Positions 11,284 to 23,658 of a DNA stretch of 64,000 nt are shown one piece after another (the stretch's first letter is position 1; each line of letters begins with the position of its first letter). The stretch is from Zantedeschia hybrid cultivar (lineage: Eukaryota; Streptophyta; Magnoliopsida; Alismatales; Araceae). Below the pieces are notes generated by a model that did no database searches, was not told the DNA's origin, and worked only from the letters and a program-made list of their open reading frames with translations. The position numbers were made by a program, and so were the translations under genes. Location of the stretch: contig JARZZO010000016.1 in NCBI GenBank assembly GCA_030544215.1, positions 35,238,001 to 35,302,000 of the forward strand. The letters are read 5' to 3'.

Positions 11284-13424
11284 ATGTTACTTCAATCAGG
11301 TAGGGATTTGAGCATGGCTTCATATGCTCTAGTCAACTACGAGGGAGATGCTAATGCCCCTCTTGAATCTGATTATCACTATGAAAACGGGGGAGATGCT
11401 AATGCTCTCCGTGATCCCCATTCTTATCCATTTCAACATGAGGGGAACCACCAAATCCCTCCTCATTTTGCTCATGATCAACATAATTCTGGCACTAATC
11501 TTCCTCCGCATGTTCATGCGGTTTCTAATCCTGTCTTTGAGGGGGCTATGAACCCGAATGATCCCTCATCTTCTAATCCATTTGATCTAGTCAACGCTCT
11601 GGGAGTTATGGCCTCCCATCTGGATCCTCACCAGCTCGAGGCGATCCAGTCTATTTTGAAGGGGAAGACGCCCATACAGTCTGCCGAGCCAAATCCTGCG
11701 GCTCCCCCTGTTATTCCTCAACCACCTCCCCATCATGCTTCCTTCATTCACCAGGCCATGGAAGGCCTTCATGTTTCAACTTCTCGGCCAGCTGGGCCAC
11801 AACTGTCCTCCTTGAGGCAACCGGCTAGATTGCCTACGCCAACTTATTAAAAAATCCTCAGGCATAGCGGAAGCGCTGCCGGACCTCAACCCTATTTCCC
11901 CCCTTACCCTACATACTCTAGGCAACATGCCTATCATGTACCCCCACCTCCCCCTACTCCAGTCGATCCGACGACTCAAGCTCTGCTCGCAAAGATGGAG
12001 CGTATGGATGAGCAGTTCAATAATTTTCAGAAAATGATGGGAGTTAAAACTGCACCTGAGATTAACCTGCCAAGTCTGCCCATGTTCTATTTGCCGCCCT
12101 CCGAAATGCTAGTGTACCGAAAGTACAATGGTACTGGTAACCTCTTCACTCATTTGAAGGAGTTCATGTACGAGTCATCTTTCTGGCAGAACGATAAGAG
12201 GTCATTGGCATTTTTGTTCAGGAAATCCTTAGAGGGACCAGCCCTCGAATGGTTCTTTTCCTTAGAGCCATATGAAGTAGAAGACTATGGTATCGTATCT
12301 AGAAAATTTATTCAACGATACCAGGATAGAGTTGCCCCCTCCCTATCCATTACTGACCTGATAGTAGAAAAAATGAAGCCTGACGAGGAATTTGTCAGTT
12401 TTGCTGATAGATGGAGGGGTATGGAAGAAAAAGTTAAAGATCATCTGTTTGAGTCCGAGCAAGTAAAGATGTTGATTTCAAATGCTACACCTCAGTTTAA
12501 GCTAGTCCTCGCCCTGAACAACTTGACCAGGATGGCAGAGCTCTATGAAAGGGCGCGTTACTGTCAAAATGCCTTCAAGGATGTTACATTCTCTAGTGTC
12601 TTTGATCCTCACCGACCTAGCAGGCCTCCACCTCGGAAGCCAGCTGTGCAAAATTCTTCTAGCACGGGTCCAACAACTGAGGGCACGCTCTCTCATGAAT
12701 AGATTAGTACCATGAACAACAATCAGCCCCAGTTCGTGAGGAGCCAGCCACCATCACAGTTCGCAGGCCAAAGACCACCGAACCAGTAGGGTTACAGACA
12801 ACAGCAGCCACAGTATCAACAACCCCAGCAGCCAAATCCACAATATCAACAGTCACAGTACCAGCGGCCACAGTAGCCGAACCAGCAGCCACAACGGCGA
12901 TTACAGTACCAGCCCCCACAACAACAACAGTACCAGTCGCGCGCACCGCCGACATACCATAATGTACCTCCTCCTGCTGATTATAACCAGCAGAGAAAGC
13001 CTCCAGGCCCGAAAAGGGCAGAATATCCAGTTCTTCCAGAATCCTTATCAGATATCTTCAATGCTTTAATGGCAGCCAATGCCTTGGCTTTGCCAAGAGA
13101 GAAAATAGTTTGGCCCCAAAATGCCGACACTTCCAGATATTGTTATTTCCATAAACAACCCGGACACACAATAGATGCCTGCTTCCAATTTCGAGATTAT
13201 ATCCATGATCTCAATGAGCAGGAAGGCATTGATTGGGAAGAAATGAGGAAGTATATATCTGCTTTGAAGGCGAGAAGGCCCCAGCAACAAGAGTAGCAAC
13301 CCCAACAACAGCAACAACCAAGAGCGCCGGCACAGGCGGCAGCACCCCCGAACATGGTTATAGTGCAGAACCCACTTCTGGAACACCAGCACCAGAATCA
13401 AGTTGCCCCCATTTTAACAAATAG
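11284..13424 (+). pseudogene. Tat gag polyprotein region, several stops
   Basis: One main frame carries an N-terminal acidic/His-rich region (11284-11850; a second possible start is MASYALVNYEGD at 11314), a stop near 11850, and a capsid-type retrotrans_gag domain (11995-12702) with SLEGPALEWFFSLEP and RKFIQRYQDR. A Gln/Pro/Tyr-rich low-complexity segment with stops (12704-13060) follows, then CYFHKQPGHTIDAC (about 13138-13180), a CX2HX4HX4C-type zinc-knuckle variant. The frames at 11995 and 13069 are in register, so nonsense changes and not frameshifts break this half. Gag would form the particle and bind genomic RNA. Confidence 0.75.
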
Positions 13425-14279
13425 CTAGTCTGAGGCTAATCGAGGGCAACAGTGGAAGATAGAGGACTCTTCCTCTATTTATTCAACGGGTCACACTCCA
13501 AACACCACTGAGCAACTACCACGCCGCACCCTCCACGTACCTAAACCACAACCCGTTACCATCACACCAGTACCAACCCCCACATACCGTTTACCCATAC
13601 CCATTAACCTATCACCACCGCCCACTTTCCTTAAACCCATTACCCCCCACGCCACCACACTTCCATCAAACAACCTACCGCAAGCTAATTACGCACCCCT
13701 CATGCCATCCAAACCACTGCTCCGCGTACCATTCCCCACATCGTCTACCACCACCAATGCCTTCCCAAATACCATACAACCATCCAAACCATTACTCTGC
13801 ATACCATTCCCCACTTCAACTACGCCAACCACTTACCACGCCACTATCCAACCCTCTAAACCCCTCATTCGCACCATGCCATCATCAACTAACCCCACAC
13901 CATCACCCGTATACCAACCATCCACACCATCTACACCATCTACCAACCCCGCGGTGCTCAATTTATCACTTGGCCCTTCCACTAGTGAATGCACTCTGGA
14001 GTGAGAGGATCTTCAATAAGGTCTTTCCTTAATCTACAGTCAGAGACGGCCCATTACAGCCGCCAGAGGAAGCGCATAACGATGAGAGTGCACCAGGCAC
14101 TCAATATGACCTGCTGAAGCAACTGGATAGAATACCGGCACGAATCTCTATGCTTGAGTTGATCAAGAGATCGAAGACCCATCAGGAAGCTCTAATGGAA
14201 AACCTACAAAAAGTGATAGTCAACGAAGACGTGCCGGTGGAGAAGATCCCCGCACTATTAGTTATGTAGGGAGATCAAC
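13425..14279 (+). pseudogene. Pro/Thr-rich gag-protease linker
   Basis: A low-complexity proline, threonine and serine-rich segment contains an imperfect repeat, IQPSKPLL-type, near 13690, 13780 and 13850. The DNA is strongly C-rich and G-poor on this strand. A charged stretch near 14080-14270 (LDRIPARISMLELIKRS) leads into the protease. No catalytic function is seen. Confidence 0.5.
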
Positions 14280-14990
14280 CCTCTATCTTATTTCATGCTT
14301 CGGAACTAGCACCACTAGCAGCCTGGAGCATGGCTCTGAGTATTACGGTCAATATCTGCAAAAAGTCTGTAGACACATGCCTGGTTTAAACGGGGGCTTC
14401 AATTAATGTCCTGCCTCCGAAGACTCTTGAACTATGTGGTGTACCCAAGGAAAAATGGCTGCCTAGCCCCATTTCTGTTACAGCCTATGATAACGCCACC
14501 CGTTCCCCTCTGGGAATGGTCTATTTAAAAGTAGAGTTAGGCCCTGTATGTCATGCCGAGGTCGAATTTCACATCTTGAAAATTGATCCTTCCTTGAAGG
14601 CTATTTTGGGTTGTCCTTATATTAAAACCCTTGAGGCGATTCCCTCTACGAATCATCAGTGCCTCAAATTTCCCTACAAAGGACGAGTTATTAAAGTTAC
14701 GAGCATGCCAATCCTTACTGCTGCTCACTCCTTGAATATCAAGCCAACTCCTCCACCTGGCCGACAACCTTTTCTATCGGTATTACAGGTCAACCGTCCT
14801 GTAGCTGATCCTTCAAAGGCCGCCACTCTTACTCCTTACCCACTGGATGCCATAAAGCGGGGGAAGTGCATGAGTACCCCTGGTTGGAAAATAATGATGA
14901 AGGGTAGTTATCAGCCTGGAAAAGGCCTAGGCATGCAATTACAAGGTAGAACCACGCCCCTCAAGGACAATTGAAGGACACCTGGAAATG
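14280..14990 (+). pseudogene. Tat protease with G-patch-like tail; active-site stop
   Basis: The frame reads ...KKSVDTCLV then TAA then TGASINVLPP. The catalytic Asp of the D-T-G-A loop is therefore replaced by a stop at about 14389. The rest of the retropepsin domain follows (14516-14974), including AILGCPYIKTLEAIPS. Downstream, GSYQPGKGLGMQLQG resembles a glycine-rich G-patch, a nucleic-acid-binding motif found C-terminal to protease in some retroelements. The element cannot make active protease. Confidence 0.75.
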
Positions 14991-16155
14991 GCCTGGGCTA
15001 TAGGCCAAGAAAAGTGAGGCACGACATTATTCATCAGGAAGAAAATGAAGACGGCCAGAAGGTCTGGGAAATAATGTCCACACAATGCAAAGAAACCTGG
15101 GACCCCTTAACATGGACCTTATACACACATTTCATCAAGGGGTCCGTGATCAGTCATGATAACACGGTGGTTATCACTTCCTGTTTTGATCTCCATGACA
15201 TATATGGAAGAGATCTGGCCAGACATTGTTCAAAATTGTTAACGTACCAGTCTTTGGAGGCTCTGCGGCCAATGAAAAGGAGGAAGTTCCAGGATCCGGA
15301 GTGTGAATGATAACGATGGTTTGACTTAAGGGATCTGTACATTGCACTAAACAGACTATTTCTTGATCCTTCAGAATCCAAGTGGCTGCCACAAATAGAT
15401 GACCTGATTGAAGGGCCTGGTGCCATTTTTGACAAAAGAATTCTGCTGTCTAAGGAAACAGATGAAGGGGAGCCAGATGACCCCTTTGAAGCTGGTTATA
15501 CCACAGATCTTCTTTGGAGGGGAACTTATCTCTCTTGCATTTTCACACTCCATACCTTATTCTACACTCTGCTTTTGACCCCGACTTGGTCGCGAGTCAT
15601 CACTAAAGATATTCCACAGGCTCCGCCCATCATGATCACTCTATCCCCAAGGTACTTTATCCCTCAACCTCCTCTCGATCTAGAGAGGATTCATGATTTA
15701 ATCTGGGACATACTACTGTATGATCCCCCCAATCCTTTGGCCTTGGTGCCGCTTCCTCCATCCCATTCTCCTCCTATTCACCTTCATTCTTGTTTTATGA
15801 TTAATTCATCTTTTCTCCAAAAAAAAACGCCAATTTGGCAACTTCCTTCTCCCAGATCTTCATTAAGGAAACCTCCTACTTGTCCGACTGTACTCCATCG
15901 CGTGAGTCATTCGGTCAAGATTCTCTTCTAGATCTACTCTGCCCCTCCCCTTGGGAGGATTCTCCTGTATTTCCTCATGTATCCTATAATTTTTATCCTT
16001 CTTCGTCTTCTTTAAGTCAGGATAGGGAGTCTAGTGAAGTTAGGAAGTCTAGTTCTAGGCAGGTTAATAAGGTTAGGAAGTCTAGGAAATCTAAGGGTAG
16101 ACAAATTCCAGATAGATACCTCTAGGATCTGGCTGTTAAATGCCTTTCTTGCTCT
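14991..16155 (+). pseudogene. Protease-RT spacer, unknown
   Basis: Short open stretches (15014-15310, 15575-15931, 15835-16125) in changing frames lie between the G-patch and RT. One contains the cysteine/aspartate-rich ITSCFDLHDIYGRDLARHC. None matches a domain I know. Position fits the long protease-RT spacer of Tat elements. Confidence 0.4.
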
Positions 16156-17036
16156 ATGATCCCTCAGCTATTAGAAAATCCTATTCAGATGCAAGAAGAT
16201 TGTGTAGATGATAAGTCGGTTAATGATGGATATAGGGTGTATGAATTGATACACGAAAAAGACCTCATTATTGAAGATGAGGAAGATGACGAGGACACGG
16301 CTGAGGCATATGCTAGTGGAGTGAAAAGATTTGATGAACCCTCAGCTGCCGTAGAAGAGCCCACAAAAGAGATCAATCTAGGGACTGAAGACGAACCTAA
16401 GGTTGTCCTCGTTAGCAAAAATCTTTCTGAAATGGATGAGAAGGCAGTGTTCCAAGTTCTTAAGGATTATAAGGACACTTTCGTCTGGAGTTATGAGGAT
16501 ATGCTGGGGTTAGACTCATCACTAGTGGAACACAGGTTGACATTAAAGGATGGAGCTAGCTCGGTTAAACAGAAGTTAAGGCAATTCCACCCACAAATGG
16601 CTTTGAAGATGAAGGAAGAAGTTGATAAGTTACATAAAGCCGAATTCATTAGAGTTGTCCTCTATCCACAATGGGTGGCCAATATAATCCCGGTTATGAA
16701 GAAGGACGGGAAGGTCAGAATCTGTATTAATTTCCAAGATTTGAACCGGGTGTGTCCTAAGGTTGATTTTCCACTGCCTCACATTGATGTACTCATCGAT
16801 AACACAGCTAGCATGCCAAAGTGAAATCTAAGACTAAGGCTGAGCATACCAAAGTTATGCCAAGAGTATTAGAAAGATCAAGAGAATATCAGTTGAAGAT
16901 GAATCCTAAGAAATGTGTATTCGGGGTATCCTCAAGAAAATTACTTGAATTCATTGTCAGTAAAAGGGGAATTGAGATCGATCCCAACAAAGCAAAGGCT
17001 ATTAAAGAAATGCCACCTCCCAAGAACTTGAAATAG
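16156..17036 (+). pseudogene. Tat reverse transcriptase, catalytic core deleted
   Basis: The first part (16156-16824) has an acidic lead and RT N-terminal motifs: QWVANIIPVMKKDGKVRIC, FQDLNRVCPKVDFPLPHID and LIDNTAS. The next bases (from about 16821) resume at KSKTKAEH, which in the family directly follows the YVDD box. The intervening palm segment, roughly 80 residues including the catalytic YVDD, is absent. The RT thumb (QLKMNPKKCVFGV, KAIKEMPPP) follows to 17036, with a stop before 17046. DNA synthesis activity is impossible. Confidence 0.8.
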
Positions 17037-17045
17037 TTAAGAGGA

Positions 17046-18872
17046 TTGATCGGGAGGTTGCAGTTTATTCGCCAATTTGTCTCCCAGCATTCACAAAGGT
17101 GTAAGCCGTTCTACGAGCTTACCAAGCCGGGAGTCAAATTCGATTGGGACGATAAGTGTCAGGAGGCATTTGATGGATTGAAGAATTATTTGGCAAGTCC
17201 TCCTATTTTGAGACTACCATCTCCAGGCAAACCCTTGATTCTATACATTTATGTCCTGGATGATGCGGTGGGGGCTGTCCTAGCACAAGAAGATGAAGAA
17301 GGAAATGAGAGGACAGCCTACTATCTCTCTAAACTTCTCAACCCCGCTGAACAGAGATACACAGCGATGGAAAAAACATGTGCAACACTTGTATGGGTGG
17401 TTCAGAAATTAAAGTATTACTTTCTAACCCATGAAGTCCATCTCATCGCTAAGATGAATCCGATCAAGTTTCTTCTTGAGAAATCAGTCCTTACTGATAG
17501 GTTAGCACGATGGCAGAGTTTTCTATCTCAATTTGATATCACTTACATTCAACAGAAAGCGATCAAAGGCTACGCCATCGCAGAACATCTTGCTCATCAT
17601 CCCCTTCCTCGTTTTGATCCAGTCCGATCGGAGTTTCTGGATGAGGAACTGATGTCCATAGACCGAATCAAAGATGATATGTGGACTCTGCATTTTGACG
17701 GAGCTCTGAATTCCCATAGGAAGGGTATCGGCATTATTCTGTTATTACTTGAAGGTGTCACCATTCCACAAGCCTTTCAGCTTGACTTTACAGTCACTAA
17801 CAACATAGCTGAATACGAGGCACTCCTTGCTGGCTTCGAAGCTGCTCATCTCCATGATGCTACCAAACTCAGAATTGTGGGTGATAGCCAATTGATTCTT
17901 CGCCAGGTGTTAACAAAATATCGAACTCTTGATCTCAAGCTCAAGCCTTATCAAGAACTCACTTCTGCATATGCAAAGCTTTTCACAAAATTGATCTTCA
18001 TCCATATTCCTCGGAATCAGAACATCTTAGCTGACGCTCTAGCTTCACTTGCATCATCCCTCAATTTCCCAATCAGTAGACAATCCGAATCAATCATTGT
18101 TCATAGGCATCTTTCACCCGCCGTGAAAGACCCTTCATTTTTTAGAACTAAGGAGAAGCTGCTGAAGAAGGTCAAAGATGGAAATATTGTGGAAAAGAGA
18201 GAGATCATGTTAATGGAGCTGTTAGAAGAGATGGATGATGAACAGAAACCATGGTACTATGAAATTGCTAAATATTGTGAAGATCAATCATATCCTGAGG
18301 AAGCCACAGCTGAGGAGAAAAGGGCTATCAGGAGAGTTGCTCAGAGATACACCCTAATTGGGGGAGCATTATATAAAAGAGGTTTTGATGGAGTTCTTAT
18401 AAGATGTTTAGACGAGGATGAGCTTTGGAAGATGATGGAAGGAGCTCACGCTGGAGTTTGTGGTGGCCATGTTAATGGACAAATGCTAGCAAAGAAAATC
18501 CTTAGACAAGAATTCTATTGGCCAACCATGGAAGAAGATTGTGTAGGATATGTCCGTAGGTGTGCTAAGTGTCAACTTCACGTCGACAAGATCCATTCTC
18601 CTGCATCTTCACTCTATCCTGTTTCCTCCCCATGGCCTTTCTCCATGTGGGCTTTCGATGTCATTGGACCCCTTGGCAATCCTGATTCCGGCATTAAGCA
18701 AAAATCCTTCATTCTCACAGCAACAGAATACTTCACCAAGTGGGCGGAAGCCGAAGCATACACGGAAGTTAAAGCATCAACCGTCTGCAAGTTCATCATG
18801 AAGAACATCATCACAAGATTTGGAATTCCAAACATCATCATCACCAACAATGGACCGCAGTTCGTGTCATAA
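17046..18872 (+). pseudogene. RNase H, archaeal-type RNase H and integrase (Tat pol)
   Basis: A 608-codon frame runs in order: connection/RNase H 1 (about residues 60-190; LILYIYVLDDAVGAVLAQED, KYYFLTHEVHLI), then a second RNase H of archaeal type (about 211-350; WTLHFDGALNSHRKGIG, NNIAEYEALLAGFEAA, IVGDSQLILRQV, NQNILADALASLA). The integrase H-H-C-C zinc domain (about 470-520; HAGVCGGHVNGQ, CAKCQLH) and the start of its core (FDVIGPLGNPDSG) follow. Dual RNase H places the element in the Tat lineage. The second catalytic Asp of integrase is Asn (AAC at 18846-18848, IITNNGPQF), and a TAA stop follows at about 18870. Confidence 0.85.
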
Positions 18873-19462
18873 GAACTGAAGGACCTCTGCAACAAGTACA
18901 AAATTGCATTGCATCATTCATCTTCATATTATCCGCAAGGCAATGGCCAAGTAGAGGCAACTAACAAGACTTTGATAAAAATCATCAAAAAGACGTGCAA
19001 GTCTAATAAATTCACAGACTGGCCAGAAAAATTGATTAAGACTCTATGGGCCTACCGAACTTCAATCTGCACGCTCACCGGGCAACTCTTTATTCCTTAA
19101 CATTTGGAATGGAGGCGGTAGTTCCATATGAGATCCTTGTACCGTCATTAAGAGTACAATTGAATAAGGAATTCTCCATTGATGAGCATCGCTCAACACT
19201 CCTTGCTCAATTGGAACTCTTAGACAGGAAAAGATGGTCAGCTGCTAATCATGCAAGAGTATATCAAAATAGATTGGCACGTTTTTATCAAAAGAAAGTC
19301 ATCGAACGTAAGTTCAAAGTTGGTGAAATGGTCGTCAAAAGAATCTTTGTAAAACCTGGTTGTCTGCGTTCTAAGTTCCAACCTAATTGGGAAGGACCAT
19401 ATGTCATATCGCATGCTTTTCCTGGTAACGCTTACCTTCTAGTTAATGCAGAAGGGAAATAG
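18870..19462 (+). pseudogene. Tat integrase C-terminal part
   Basis: After the TAA, the frame continues with HHSSSYYPQGNGQVEATNKT, which contains the catalytic Glu region. A frameshift near 19090 leads to 19046-19462, with LTFGMEAVVPYEI and KVGEMVVKRIF, and then FQPNWEGPYVISHAFPGNAY, typical of gypsy integrase C-termini. The original end is near the TAG at about 19460. Confidence 0.8.
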
Positions 19463-20920
19463 TTAACTCACCCCTGGAACGGTCTGTATCTTAAGAAATA
19501 CTATCCTTAGGTTAAAGAGTCGATCAGCATGGTGCAAAGACCAGTGGAATCAGAAAATTTAGAAACTCAAATTCTCTTATCAGTCTGGATAATTTAATTC
19601 AAATACATTACTACACATATTGACACGTTTGATTCGTGAGTAATAAAAGATGTGAGGTCCAAAGGAATACCGAAAGCTTGATTGAGGGTGTAAAAGTGCA
19701 AATCATTCTTTTTAAACAAAAATTCTATTTTTTTGCACTCGGCCTACGATGTTGGAACGAGGCTTAGAATAGACTACCAAGAATACCCACCAACTTAGTA
19801 GGAGGCCGTCATAAAAAAAGGGAGAGATCCGTCCCATGAAAAAAAAAAAAAAATCAAAAGGAGAAAAGCTAAATGTCAAATCAAAAGGTCATTATATTAC
19901 AAACGTTACATCAAGGCCATGAAGTGAAATAAAAGGGAACGCAAGGTCGATAAATACCCCAGAAAGAAAGTGACCGAACCCCAACATATATTAGGGTAAG
20001 AAAGGAACATCTTTTTGGGTCTCCGGAACCTTCTTGTGGGCTTTCTAAACCAATTCTTCATTTCTCTCTGAAGAGGCGTACTCCAAGCTTAAGGAACGGC
20101 TTATATTGACTATGGGTCAGACCATCGAATGGGATCACGAATAAAAACACAAGTTCAAGCACGATGGGTCTAAGTTAGATTATTGAAGAACAATTTGGGA
20201 ATTAAGTTAATAAATGAATATGTTCTTTTGATCGGAGTACCATGTTGGTCTTTTAGTTTGCACATTAATCTCAAAATCCAAAAAAAGTACATATCTCAAA
20301 ATCTAAAAAAATACATATTTTAAAATAAAAAAAAGTACATATCTCAAAATCCAAAAAAAGGTACATATCTCAAAATCCAAAAAAAATATATATATTTCAA
20401 AATAAAAAAAAAAAAAATACATATCTCAAAATCCAAAAGAAATAGATATTTTGAAAATCTAAAAAAAAATATAGATATGTCAAAATCCAAAAAAATATAC
20501 ATGTTCCAAAACCAAAACAAAATGAATATTTCAAAAAATCAAAAATATTTTAATTAGCATCTTCTTGTAACATTTGGTATGCTTCATTCCTTTATTTTTA
20601 GCGAGCATCTGCATACTTGTATGTTGCATGTTACTCTGTTATTTTCTTCAGTTCAATTATTATTTCCTTTGTTAATAAAGGGTACGCCCCTTAACCCTTC
20701 TACAAAGAATAGGATCAAGTAGCTAGTTACTTAATCGGGCAAGGGGCTAAGCCTAAATAAATATTTAACCTGTTTGTTAAGTAATGTACAGAGTACATGT
20801 ATAAAAGCCAAGGAACTCACACAAATGAGACACAAATCTGAAGACAAAAATTTCATATATATATCAAAAGGTGCTTTGTACAAGATTCAAAAAGAAAAAG
20901 GAAAGTACATGATGAAGCCC
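19463..20920 (+). other. Tat 3' noncoding region
   Basis: About 1.46 kb lies between pol and the stop codon of the antisense PMD gene. It contains a 15-base A run near 19840 and the A-rich tandem array at 20266-20551. No gene is visible. Confidence 0.55.
20266..20551. repeat. A-rich tandem array, ~22-28-bp unit
   Basis: About ten imperfect copies of TACATATCTCAAAATCCAAA plus a variable A run are strung head to tail. Unit length varies with the A run. Tandem arrays in the region downstream of pol are a known feature of plant Tat elements and a proposed source of satellites. Confidence 0.8.
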
Positions 20921-22049
20921 TCACGGCTGACTCTCTCCTGCCCCCTCGTCAAACTGACTCTGGGCTTCATCCTGGGCATCTGGCGCTGGAGCTCTAGACG
21001 GCGGCGGTGGTGGGCCCATGGCGCTCGTCCCTGCTTGGCCGGACGATATGGCGATGCTGGCCGTAAAAGCGCTCACCTGACCGCGATCGATAGCCCGCTG
21101 GCAGGCTCGCTGATATCTCTCCTCCACCATCCGGCGCTCATGCTCTGCCATGGAGAGGCAACCCTGAAGACTCTCCAGCCGAAGGCGGTCGCGATCCCTC
21201 TCCTCAGTCAAGATCTCCAGGCGAACCTGGAGTCGTGCGAGATTCCCGGTGGAGAGACGGGCCACCTGCTCCTCGAGCTTATGGACCCGAGCTGCGTCGA
21301 TCTCAGCCCTCTGAAGGGCCTCCTAAAGCTCGGCAACGTGTAAAAGAAGACACTTTCAGTTCAAGATAATCAAGTAAATCAAGTTCAACAATAGAAGAAG
21401 AAGGATGGAACTTACTTGAGTAGTACGATCCTCCTCTGCAAGAGAAGCCCTGTGGATGGCAGAGGCAAGCTGACTCTGGAGGTCAGTAATGGTAGCCTCG
21501 TAAGTAGCTAGCGGGGCAGATGATGAAGCTCCATAAGAAGGGGGAGCCGCCTGGGTATAGACGGCTCGTTGTACCAAAAGACTAACTGTCAGTGGCTAAT
21601 CGTCAAAATGAATTAATTAATTAAAATATTCATACATAACATACATACATACCAAGTCGAAGAGCTCCTTCTAGACCTGTTCCAACTAGGCCTCTGCGTC
21701 ATATAGGCGGGCCCGGAGGTCGATGATCACTGCATCTCGCACATCCTGCACACCATACATACACACATTCATTCACAAATATAAACAAAGATAATAATAA
21801 AATGAAAGAAGCATAAAATCATACTTACATCGAGAGGTCGGAGAAGCCGTAGTTGGTCGGCGTAGTAGGTCCAGTATTGCTGGAGGTAGGCGGTGCTATC
21901 CTCCGCATGAGACTCTACTCGTACGCCGCGGCAGTGCCAATCCTCGTACTGCTCGGGGAACTTGGCTCACCAGTCTGTGAGGGCCTGCTTGCCCCTTATG
22001 CTCCTCCCGACTCCCTCCGGGACCTCCTCGTCCACCTACTCTTGGTGGA

Positions 22050-22054
22050 GGCCC
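22050..22054. repeat. Left target-site duplication of copia A
   Basis: GGCCC precedes the left LTR and GGACC (31517-31521) follows the right LTR. Four of five bases match, as expected for an old 5-bp duplication. Confidence 0.6.
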
Positions 22055-23642
22055 TGTTGGGATCGCTGTGTCGGGATCCGACTGAGAAACGCAGCGGAAT
22101 AAAATTTTCGGGATCGGATCCGTCCCATTTCGATTAACAAATAAAAACGGAGTAAATCGGATTTACCATGCGCGGATTCGAATCCGCGTTCGTTTTCCGG
22201 TTCCGTCGGAGCGATGCCGCAAGTCGCGCAGATGCCCGACCTCTAGCGGTATCCACGCGGTTCTCCTCGCGATGGATCGTCCTCGTTTCCTCGCTCGATG
22301 CGGCTTCGTAGATCCCGTCTGGCTGCACGTAATCCACCGCGACATGCGGATTCAGAATCTCCCGTCAAATGGAAGGTGGAGCAGTCGGGAGTCGAAGCGG
22401 AGCCTACAGATGGCCGCCTCGTGTCGCACGCTCAGAAGAGAAGAGAGAGAGAGAAAGAACGACAGCTAGGTTAAGGTTGCTAGCCCCCAACGTAGTATCT
22501 GTTCTTTTATAATAAGTCTGTTTGCGCTTTTTCGTAAAAACCTAGACTTATCCGAAATCCTGTCGGATTATCCATCGACTTGAAAACCATTTGCATGTGA
22601 CCCTCTAGGCCCAAATACCAGTCCAGTTAATAGCCCATTAAGTCCAGTAACCCTTTACTGACCCACTAAATTAATTAATATCCTTATATTCAATTAATCA
22701 GTCGAATTTAATGTCCCACAACAAATTCGGACGAACTTCCAATCACGTTGGATGACAACCAACATCGTGTGATCCTGGATAGCACAGGGGTTATCACAAC
22801 CCTCTATTGGAACCTTTCTATCATCGATTAGCGTGCGGATATAATCCTTCATCCGTGCAATGTTCTCGAATCGACCTAAGGTATGGTTTACTGTTAAACC
22901 ATTTTCGTTAGATTCACTTGAACAAGATGCCGCTAATCTGAATCCGATAACTCCTTATAAAATACAGAGTCCATCCTGGCCAGGGACTTTAAGCGCATCA
23001 TTCCCAGAACATTCTCTCTCAAACTACCGAGAGCGGATGATCCCGTATTGAACACACAATTACCTTCGAGGGCATTTCCCTGAACCCGATTGCTTGACTT
23101 ATTGATAACCCATGGTTACGAATTCACGAATTCGTTAGTCAAGGTCAAAGTTCAAAAACCTACCAACAAGATATCTTTGGCGTCTCAGGTCCAAGGATCA
23201 TCCACGCAACCGTGACAAAAGAATCGAGCTGGTTAACAGTGAGGTGTTTACCATCCAGCAATTCATAGTCGGATCAGTTCAGTGAACTCATTCGCCAATG
23301 AGCACCTACAGGTCTTGCATAGTGTCTCCACACAAGTGACTTATAGGATCAGTCACCCTCATCATATGAGCTGAAGTAACCTATACTAGTCTATCCGGAT
23401 GTTCAATGTCCTATCTCAAACATCCTATGACTAGGAACAATTAAGAACATGTGTTTATAAGTGTTTGGTCCTGTAATTATGATCTCATCATAATCCGTAG
23501 ACTGTTGCACATGTTCATGGACTTCATCGTGATACGATAAACATAGATCGAATTAATTACACACAATGAATTATTGCCATTTATTAATAATTTGAATAAG
23601 TACATAGTATCGGATTGGCTTTGAGACCATCTAATACTAACA
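22055..23642 (-). repeat. 3' LTR of copia A
   Basis: This 1588-bp direct repeat of 29944-31516 begins TGTTGGGATCG and ends ACTAACA on the plus strand. It holds a minus-strand TATA box (TTATAAAAG, 22504-22512) and an 18-bp perfect palindrome (22171-22188). Confidence 0.93.
22171..22188. repeat. 18-bp perfect palindrome in copia LTR
   Basis: CGCGGATTCGAATCCGCG is fully self-complementary and includes GGATTCGAATCC, which resembles a pol III B-box (GGTTCGANTCC). The same site lies in the other LTR at 30061-30078. Shortened versions lie in the family B LTRs near 43761, 49385 and 56601. Confidence 0.9.
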
Positions 23643-23654
23643 ATCTCCCACTTG
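23643..23654 (-). promoter_or_regulatory. Polypurine tract of copia A
   Basis: The minus strand reads AAGTGGGAGAT directly before the 3' LTR. It would prime plus-strand DNA synthesis. Confidence 0.85.
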
Positions 23655-23658
23655 GACT

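Noticed and set aside
18550..18901. Alternative frames over the Tat integrase
   Set aside because: Shadows of the integrase frame, which has clear motifs.
20774..21343. 189-codon plus-strand frame
   Set aside because: Antisense shadow of PMD exon 7, whose coiled-coil frame on the minus strand fits the gene.
22171..22188. tRNA gene or SINE suggested by the B-box-like core
   Set aside because: No A-box at proper distance, no cloverleaf and no terminator; the palindrome lies inside an LTR.
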